6,711 nucleotides of DNA from DASUFI01 sp036274635 (GTDB lineage: Bacteria; Planctomycetota; B15-G4): the NCBI GenBank assembly GCA_036274635.1, contig DASUFI010000294.1, positions 1 through 6,711 of the forward strand. Direction: 5' to 3'. Shown here in pieces: positions 1 to 4,499 of this stretch. The first letter of the stretch is position 1. Each line of letters starts with the position of its first letter. The notes beneath the pieces are model-generated. The model was given only the letters and a program-made list of their open reading frames with translations, was not told where the DNA came from and did not search any database. Made by a program: the position numbers and the translations under genes.

Positions 1-1
1 C

Positions 2-325
2 TGGCGCATCCGCCACGTGCCCGTGATGAAGGACGAGGAGCTGGTGGGCATGGTGTCCGACCGCGACATCCGGCTCGCCATCGGGCGCCAGCTGGTGGCC
101 GAGGCGTTGTCGGTCAAGAAGGGCGGCCGGCCGTCCGCGCCGCCGCGCGTGCACCAGATCATGACCCGCGACGTCGTCATCATCGACCCGCGCGAGACGC
201 TCTCGCGCGCCGTGGGCGTCATGCTGGAGCACCGCGTCTCGGCCCTGCCCGTCCAGCTGGACGGCATGCTCATGGGCATCGTCACCCGCACGGACATCCT
301 CGAGCACTACGGGTCCGTGGCGTGA
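2..325 (+). CDS. CBS-domain protein, C-terminal part (5' end outside window)
   Basis: The frame is open from the first complete codon at position 2, so the gene begins upstream and only its last 107 residues are visible. They hold the C-terminal half of one CBS motif (RHVPVMKDEELVGMVSDRDI, about residues 4-23), a short Gly/Pro-rich linker, and one full CBS motif (residues about 49-100) that opens with IMTRDVVIIDP and ends with GIVTRTDILEH. Both repeats keep the (S/T)-x-x-D element (SDRD, TRTD) that binds the ribose of adenine nucleotides in this family. A tandem CBS pair normally folds into a Bateman module that senses AMP, ATP or S-adenosylmethionine and regulates a partner. No other domain is visible C-terminally, so this may be a stand-alone CBS protein, although an N-terminal effector domain cannot be excluded. 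A GTG at 17 is in frame but lies inside the first CBS motif and is not the real start. The stop overlaps the next start by 4 bases (GTGA). Confidence 0.88.
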   Translation, partial: WRIRHVPVMKDEELVGMVSDRDIRLAIGRQLVAEALSVKKGGRPSAPPRVHQIMTRDVVIIDPRETLSRAVGVMLEHRVSALPVQLDGMLMGIVTRTDILEHYGSVA

Positions 326-1410
326 CCGACCCGCCGCGCGCCCGGAGGCGCCGCAGCCGGCTGCTGCTCTCGCTGCTCATCGTCCTGGGCGGACTGCTGC
401 TGCTCGAGGCCGCGGTGCGCATCCGCCAGCACGTGATGTACGGCCGCGCGGGCTCCTTCTACGAGTTCGAGGAGGATCCGCTGGGGTCCGGGCTGCGCGT
501 GCCCCGGCCGGGCACCACGAGCGGCCGCGACCACCTCATCGAGGTGAACTCGCGCGGCTTCCGCGGGCCCGAGCTGCAGGTGCCCAAGCCGCCGGGCCGC
601 GTGCGCGTGGCCTTCCTCGGCGGCAGCACGACCTTCTGCGCCGAGGCCTCCTCGAACGAGGCCACCTGGCCCGCGCTCGTGACCGCCGGCCTCGCCAGCG
701 CCTTCCCCGCGCACGACTTCGACTACGTCAACGCGGGCGCCGCCGCCTTCACCACGACCGAGCTGAAGACGAATCTCACGGTGCGCGTCGCGCCGACCGA
801 CCCGGACATCGTGGTCATCTACGAGGCCACCAACGACCTCTCGCGCGACACGCGCGACGAGGCGCTGCGCCAGGGCCTGCCCGGCACCGAGCGCATCGGC
901 ACCAGCTGGCTCGCGCAGCACTCGGTGGCCTGGGAGCTCATCGAGAAGAACCTGCGCGCCGCCACGCCCGCCGCCGACACCGGCGCGCCCACGCTGCACT
1001 ACGACGCCGCCGCGCTGGCCGAGACCTACCGCGCGCACCTCACCGCCCTGGTGCAGGAGGCCAAGCGCCGCGCGCGCAACGTGGTGCTGGTCACCTTTTC
1101 GCACAAGCAGCGGCGCGAGCAGCCGCCCGAGGTGCAGCGCGCCGCCGCCTCGACCTCGCTGCTCTGGATGCCCTACATGTCCCTGCAGGGCGTGCTCGAG
1201 GGCTTCGACGCCTACGACCAGGTGATCCGCGAGGTTGGCGCGGCCGAGGGCGTGATCCTGGTGGAGGGCGAGGACCGCATCCCCGGCGACGGCGAGCACT
1301 TCGCCGACTCGGTGCACTTCACGGACGCCGGCTGCCGGCTGCAGGCCGACCGCGTGCTGTCGGCGCTGCTGGCCTCGCCGCAGCTCGACTGGCTCCGGCA
1401 GGCGCCGTGA
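322..1410 (+). CDS. Membrane-anchored SGNH/GDSL-type hydrolase-like protein
   Basis: A 362-residue protein with an Arg-rich start (residues 6-13) and a hydrophobic stretch at 14-28, read as an N-terminal signal anchor with the catalytic domain outside the cytoplasmic membrane. The SGNH blocks are in the right order. Block I is FLGGSTTFC with the likely nucleophile Ser102 (GGST replaces the classical GDS), block II is NAG with Gly139, block III is EATNDL with Asn171, and block V is DSVHFTDAG with Asp329 and His332. The upstream NSRGFRGPE motif (76-84) is common in extracellular SGNH proteins of this type. The family hydrolyses ester bonds of lipids or acylated polysaccharides, and the substrate here cannot be read from sequence. 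The GTG start at 322 overlaps the preceding stop, and no strong Shine-Dalgarno is seen, so translation probably depends on coupling. The only other reasonable reading is an acyltransferase-like relative using the same fold. Confidence 0.85.
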   Translation: MTDPPRARRRRSRLLLSLLIVLGGLLLLEAAVRIRQHVMYGRAGSFYEFEEDPLGSGLRVPRPGTTSGRDHLIEVNSRGFRGPELQVPKPPGRVRVAFLGGSTTFCAEASSNEATWPALVTAGLASAFPAHDFDYVNAGAAAFTTTELKTNLTVRVAPTDPDIVVIYEATNDLSRDTRDEALRQGLPGTERIGTSWLAQHSVAWELIEKNLRAATPAADTGAPTLHYDAAALAETYRAHLTALVQEAKRRARNVVLVTFSHKQRREQPPEVQRAAASTSLLWMPYMSLQGVLEGFDAYDQVIREVGAAEGVILVEGEDRIPGDGEHFADSVHFTDAGCRLQADRVLSALLASPQLDWLRQAP

Positions 1411-2813
1411 GGATCCAGTTCCACGGCGCGGCGGGCGGCGTCACGGGCTGCTGCCACCTGCTCAGCACGGACCGCGCCCGCGTCCTGCTCGATTTCGGCC
1501 TGCACCAGGGCGGCCCGCACGACGACGAGCTCAACCGCCGGCTGCCGGCCTTCGACGCGCCGCGCCTCGACGCGGTGGTGCTCAGCCACGCGCACATCGA
1601 CCACTGCGGCCGGCTGCCGCTGCTGCCGGGCCTGCAATGCCGCGCGCCCATCTGGTGCACGCCTGCCACGCGCGAGCTGTGCGGCATCCAGCTGCCGGAC
1701 TCGGCCAACCAGCAGGCGCACGACCGCGAGCACACGGCCGGCGGTCGCACGACCGGCCAGCGCACCGCCGACGAGCGCCGCCCGCCGCCGCCGCCGCTCT
1801 ACGACCAGGACGACGTGGCGCGCGTGCTGGAGCAGTTCAGCCCGTTGCCCTACCACCGCACGCAGGAGATCGCCGAGGGCGTGCGGCTCACCTTCCACGA
1901 CGCGGGCCACATCCTGGGCAGCTGCATCGTGGCCCTCGACGTCGAGGAGCGCGGCCGCCGCGCGCGCCTGGTCTTCACCGGCGACGTCGGCAACTGGCCC
2001 GTGCCACTGCTGCGCGACCCCGAGTTCCTCGACTCCGCCGACGTGCTGCTGCTCGAGTCCACCTACGGCGACCGCAACCACCGCACGCGCGAGGCCACGC
2101 TCGAGGAGCTCACCGGCGTGCTCGACGCCGCCCGCCGCCGCGCCGGCAAGGTGCTGATGCCGTCCTTCGCGGTGGGGCGCACGCAGGAGCTCATCTATCA
2201 CTTCGGCGCCCTCTCCCGCGCCAACCACCTCGGCCTGCCGGTCTTCGTGGACAGCCCGATGGCCGTCTCCGTCACCGAGCTGTACCGCCGGCACGTCGAG
2301 CTGCTCGACGACGAGGCGCACGCCCTGCTGCAGCGCGGCGACCGGCCGCTGGACTTCCCCGGCCTGCACCTCACGCGCACGACCGAGGAGTCCATGGCCC
2401 TCAACACCCGCCCGGGCGCGGCGGTCATCATCGCGTCCTCGGGCATGTGCACGGGCGGCCGCATCGTGCACCACCTGCGCCACCACGCCGGCGACCCCGA
2501 CACGCAGATCGTCATCGTCGGCTACCAGGCCGAGCGCACGCCGGGCCGCGCGCTGGTGGACGGGGCGCGCTCCATCGTCGTGCTGGGCCACCCGGTGCGC
2601 GTGGCGGCGAGCGTGCACACGCTGGGAGGTCTGTCGGCGCACGCGGACCAGCAGCGGCTCATGACGTGGGCGGGCAAGTTCCGCGCGGCGCGGCCGCGGA
2701 CCTTCCTGGTGCACGGGGAGGACGGGGCGCGGAAGGCGCTCGCGGCGAGGCTGCGCGGCGAGCTGGGGCTCGACGTGACGCTGCCGGTGGTGGGAGACGC
2801 GGCGGAGTTCTGA
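1407..2813 (+). CDS. Beta-CASP metallo-beta-lactamase-fold RNase-like protein
   Basis: A complete 468-residue protein of the CPSF-73/YSH1-like group of metallo-beta-lactamases (COG1236 type), whose members cleave RNA in the cytoplasm. Zinc ligands are all present: HAHIDH (His61, His63, Asp65, His66), His168 in DAGHILGS, Asp193 in FTGDVG, and His412 in SAHAD (beta-CASP motif C). Motif A is Glu217 in LLLESTYGDR. The beta-CASP cap contains PSFAVGRTQE (252-261), VDSPMAV (281-287), ASSGMCTGGR (343-352) and GYQAERTPGR (372-381). The C-terminal FLVHGE (433-438) belongs to the RNA-specificity (RMMBL) segment. Length and order match the bacterial family, so it should be an active endo- and/or exoribonuclease. 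A Pro-rich stretch at about 125-130 lies in the usual loop before the cap. The GTG start at 1407 shares GTGA with the stop of the SGNH gene, and the fold begins immediately (MRIQFHGAAGGVTG), leaving no room for a later start. It is the last gene of the run. Confidence 0.93.
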   Translation: MRIQFHGAAGGVTGCCHLLSTDRARVLLDFGLHQGGPHDDELNRRLPAFDAPRLDAVVLSHAHIDHCGRLPLLPGLQCRAPIWCTPATRELCGIQLPDSANQQAHDREHTAGGRTTGQRTADERRPPPPPLYDQDDVARVLEQFSPLPYHRTQEIAEGVRLTFHDAGHILGSCIVALDVEERGRRARLVFTGDVGNWPVPLLRDPEFLDSADVLLLESTYGDRNHRTREATLEELTGVLDAARRRAGKVLMPSFAVGRTQELIYHFGALSRANHLGLPVFVDSPMAVSVTELYRRHVELLDDEAHALLQRGDRPLDFPGLHLTRTTEESMALNTRPGAAVIIASSGMCTGGRIVHHLRHHAGDPDTQIVIVGYQAERTPGRALVDGARSIVVLGHPVRVAASVHTLGGLSAHADQQRLMTWAGKFRAARPRTFLVHGEDGARKALAARLRGELGLDVTLPVVGDAAEF

Positions 2814-2903
2814 GGGGCGGCGACGCGGCGGGCCCCATCGTCGCAGTGGAAGGCCGAGCCAGCGCTCAGGAGCGCGCAGGCAGCGCCGCTGCGTAGATCT
2901 TCG

Positions 2904-2930
2904 GGCGCTGCGACCTCGGCGCGCAGCGCC
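2904..2930 (+). terminator. GC-rich stem-loop after the RNase-like gene
   Basis: A perfect 9-bp inverted repeat: GGCGCTGCG (2904-2912), a 9-base loop, and CGCAGCGCC (2922-2930), about 90 bases after the stop of the beta-CASP gene. No T-run follows directly, so it is not a classical intrinsic terminator on its own. It could protect the 3' end of the mRNA or act with the AT-rich palindrome just downstream. A shorter stem (GCGCT at 2862-2866 with AGCGC at 2871-2875) lies further upstream. Otherwise 2814-2955 holds no gene I can support. Such stems also arise by chance at this G+C content. Confidence 0.4.
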
Positions 2931-2955
2931 TCTCCTGCCGCGCCACCCACACGTT

Positions 2956-3005
2956 ACGTTAAAAAAAATGCTCCGAGCAGTTGCTCCGAGCAGTTTTTTT
3001 AACGT
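2956..3005. terminator. Bidirectional intrinsic terminator (50-bp imperfect palindrome)
   Basis: The sequence is symmetric about 2980/2981. Outer arms are ACGTTAAAAAAA (2956-2967) and TTTTTTTAACGT (2994-3005), 12 bp perfect. Inside, after an A-G mismatch, TGCTC (2969-2973) pairs with GAGCA (2988-2992). After a C-C mismatch, GAGC (2975-2978) pairs with GCTC (2983-2986), leaving the loop AGTT. The GC stem is flanked by an A-run on one side and a T-run on the other, so either strand gives a stem followed by U residues. It sits between two convergent genes (RNase-like on +, phosphofructokinase on -, whose stop is only 21 bases away), exactly where a shared terminator is expected. It is conspicuously AT-rich in an otherwise very GC-rich window. 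Confidence 0.82.
2969..2993. repeat. Tandem 12-bp repeat TGCTCCGAGCAG inside the terminator
   Basis: Two exact copies of TGCTCCGAGCAG, at 2969-2980 and 2982-2993, separated by a single T. Each copy is itself nearly palindromic (TGCTC-C-GAGCA), so the segment can fold either as one long hairpin across both copies or as two small hairpins side by side. The repeat forms the core of the terminator palindrome. Two copies with a 1-base spacer do not make a CRISPR array. Confidence 0.75.
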
Positions 3006-3026
3006 GCCGGAAGCGCTTCTACGCCC

Positions 3027-4289
3027 CTACATCCCCTTCAGCCGCCCCACCGGATGCAGCGTGCCCGCCAGCGGCCCCGCGTACTCCTGGAAGGCCGGCG
3101 TGATGTTGTTGCCCGCCTTGTTGATGTACCGCCGCTCGAGGGAGCGCGTGACCTTGGCCACCTCGTCCAGCGGCGCGAGGGCGGTGAAGCAGCGGTAGCG
3201 CGGGCCGGGGGCGCGCTTGAGGACCACCGTGCCGCCGCCCGCCTCCTTGAGGGCGTAGCGCACGGCCTCGCGGCCGACGAGGCGCGCTTCCTCGGCGTCG
3301 GTGGGGGAGACGCAGCCGGCGAAGGCGCGCTGCAGGTAGCCGAAGGTGTCGGCGCGCACTCGGGCCTTGGGGAGGGCGGCCTTGACCAGGCCGGCGAGGT
3401 GGTCGCCGAGGGCGCCGCTGCCGGAGAGCTGCACGTTGCCGTGGGCGTCGCGCTCGGCGCGGGCGGCCAGCTTCTCGGCCACCGTGACGCCGGCGGCGTC
3501 GTGGACGCCCTCGGACACGGCCACGAGGCAGCGACCGAGCTTCTCGTTGCAGGCGAGCACGTCCTGCACGAAGCGCTGCTCGTCGAAGGCCACCTCGGGC
3601 ACGTAGACCAGGTGCGGGCCGTCGTCCTTGAACTGCCGGCCGAGGACCGAGGCGGCGGTGAGGAAGCCCGCGTGCCGGCCCATGACCACGTTGATCTTGA
3701 TGCCGGGGAGCGAGCGGTTGTCGAGGTTGTCGCCCAGGAAGGCCTGCGCCACGAAGCGCGCGGCGGAGCCGTAGCCGGGGCAGTGATCGGTGACCCGCAG
3801 GTCGTTGTCGATGGTCTTGGGGACGTGCAGCACGCGGATGGGGTAGTTCTCGTTGCGCGCGCACTCGAGGATGATGTTGGCCGTCTCCGCGCTGTCGTTG
3901 CCGCCGATGTAGAAGAGGTAGCGGATGTCGCGGCGGCGGAAGGTCTCGAACATGGCGAGGCATTCCTCGCGCGTGGGCTTCTTGCGCACCGAGCCCAGGG
4001 CGGCCGCGGGCGTGCCGGCCACGCGCTCGAGGTTGGCTTCGGACTCGCGGTCGAGGTCGAGGAGGTCGTCGCGCAGGATGCCCGCCACCCCGTGCCGCGC
4101 GCCCCAGACCTTGCCCAGCGTGTCGGGGTGCTGCCGCGCCTCGAGGACGATGCCCACCAGGGACTGGTTGATGACCACCGTGGGCCCGCCCGACTGCCCG
4201 ATGAGCACGTTGCCCGAGGGCGGCCGCGCCGGCCTGGATGAGGCGCCCTTGTTGATCAGGCGCGGCGCGTGCTTGTCGAGGCGTTCCAT
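3027..4289 (-). CDS. pfp: Diphosphate-dependent 6-phosphofructokinase
   Basis: A 420-residue cytoplasmic enzyme of the phosphofructokinase family. It interconverts fructose 6-phosphate and fructose 1,6-bisphosphate using diphosphate, reversibly, so it can serve glycolysis and gluconeogenesis. The phosphoryl-donor loop is GQSGGPT (31-37). GGNDS (129-133) and PKTIDND (157-163) replace the GGDGS and PGTIDND of ATP enzymes; the Lys158 substitution is the hallmark of diphosphate use, and Asp161 is the expected catalytic base. TDHCPGYGSAAR (167-178), MGRHAG (203-208), SEG (259-261) and DTFGYLQR (314-321) complete the fructose 6-phosphate site. Length fits the bacterial single-subunit group. The start at 4289 is chosen because GGGAGGA lies 7 bases upstream and homology begins soon after. 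An in-frame ATG at 4400 would add 37 Arg/Pro-rich residues lacking family features. No clear promoter was found on this strand. The gene converges on the RNase-like gene and diverges from the SIR2-like/STAND gene, so it is probably monocistronic. Confidence 0.93.
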   Translation of the reverse strand: MERLDKHAPRLINKGASSRPARPPSGNVLIGQSGGPTVVINQSLVGIVLEARQHPDTLGKVWGARHGVAGILRDDLLDLDRESEANLERVAGTPAAALGSVRKKPTREECLAMFETFRRRDIRYLFYIGGNDSAETANIILECARNENYPIRVLHVPKTIDNDLRVTDHCPGYGSAARFVAQAFLGDNLDNRSLPGIKINVVMGRHAGFLTAASVLGRQFKDDGPHLVYVPEVAFDEQRFVQDVLACNEKLGRCLVAVSEGVHDAAGVTVAEKLAARAERDAHGNVQLSGSGALGDHLAGLVKAALPKARVRADTFGYLQRAFAGCVSPTDAEEARLVGREAVRYALKEAGGGTVVLKRAPGPRYRCFTALAPLDEVAKVTRSLERRYINKAGNNITPAFQEYAGPLAGTLHPVGRLKGM

Positions 4290-4296
4290 CGACGGG

Positions 4297-4303
4297 TCCT
4301 CCC
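4297..4303 (-). promoter_or_regulatory. Shine-Dalgarno sequence that fixes the phosphofructokinase start
   Basis: Read on the minus strand, GGGAGGA ends 7 bases before the ATG at 4289. This is the best ribosome-binding match noticed in the window and decides the start against the in-frame upstream ATG at 4400. Confidence 0.8.
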
Positions 4304-4393
4304 GGGGTGGCGCGCGGCGCGTGGTGGTGCGTCGCGGCGGCGCGCCAGCATGCCCGCCGAGCGCACGCCGCGCCACGGGGGGCAGGACCCTCG

Positions 4394-4423
4394 TTGACAC
4401 CCGCGCGCGGGAGCGGGTACTGT
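4394..4423 (+). promoter_or_regulatory. Sigma-70-type promoter for the SIR2-like/STAND gene
   Basis: A perfect -35 hexamer TTGACA (4394-4399) is followed after 18 bases by TACTGT (4418-4423), which keeps the key T, A and final T of the -10 consensus. Transcription would start near 4430, giving a leader of about 65 bases before the ATG at 4496. The spacer contains the perfect 12-bp palindrome CCCGCGCGCGGG (4400-4411), and ACCCGC/GCGGGT (4399-4404 and 4413-4418) form a second inverted pair. These could be an operator, but GC palindromes are cheap in this genome. No equally good promoter was found in the opposite direction. Confidence 0.6.
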
Positions 4424-4437
4424 GGCCGGCCCTCCGC

Positions 4438-4475
4438 TCCGCGGACGGCCGTCGCCGGCATCCGAACGGCCGGAT
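4438..4475 (+). repeat. Palindromes in the leader of the SIR2-like/STAND gene
   Basis: The leader carries TCCGCGGA (4438-4445), overlapping GACGGCCGTC (4444-4453), then the small stem ATCCG (4460-4464) / CGGAT (4471-4475) with the loop AACGGC. All lie between the predicted transcription start and the start codon, so they may fold in the mRNA or bind a dimeric regulator. No known riboswitch or attenuator architecture is recognisable. Confidence 0.35.
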
Positions 4476-4480
4476 CGCAT

Positions 4481-4499
4481 CAGGATGTTCCGCTCATGA
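4481..4499 (+). promoter_or_regulatory. Weak ribosome-binding site and 4-codon upstream frame
   Basis: CAGGA (4481-4485) lies 10 bases before the ATG at 4496, a loose but usable Shine-Dalgarno. The same bases begin a tiny frame ATG-TTC-CGC-TCA-TGA (4485-4499) whose stop overlaps the main start as ATGA (4496-4499). If used, it would couple translation of the large protein to a 4-residue leader. It has no good Shine-Dalgarno of its own, so this may be coincidence. Confidence 0.35.

Noticed and set aside
307..2714. Long minus-strand open frames (307-1317 and 1212-2714)
   Set aside because: They lie opposite the SGNH and beta-CASP genes, both with full catalytic motifs, and have low-complexity His/Arg/Ala/Val composition and no ribosome-binding sites that stand out.
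1637..2896. A 419-codon plus-strand frame overlapping the beta-CASP gene
   Set aside because: Its product is almost entirely Arg, Ala, Pro, Gly and His, the typical shifted-frame shadow in high-GC DNA, while the 1407 frame has all zinc ligands.
2969..2993. CRISPR-like or transposon-end interpretation of the 12-bp tandem repeat
   Set aside because: There are only two copies, with a 1-base spacer, and no cas gene, transposase or target-site duplication nearby. The terminator explanation fits the symmetry and the gene orientation.
2968..3198. Small plus-strand frame starting inside the terminator palindrome
   Set aside because: Its start codon lies in the palindrome and the rest is antisense to the phosphofructokinase 3' end. 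There is no Shine-Dalgarno and no recognisable domain.
3027..4289. ATP-dependent phosphofructokinase
   Set aside because: ATP enzymes have GGDGS and PGTIDND. Here GGNDS and PKTIDND, with the Lys that favours diphosphate, are present.
4290..4400. Longer phosphofructokinase start at 4400 adding 37 residues
   Set aside because: The extra residues are Arg/Pro/Ala-rich with no conserved features, and a strong GGGAGGA sits 7 bases before the ATG at 4289.
3019..4461. Other open frames across the phosphofructokinase region (minus 3019-4461 and plus 3054-4241)
   Set aside because: They are shadows of the phosphofructokinase gene without motifs. The real frame has GQSGGPT, GGNDS, PKTIDND and MGRHAG.
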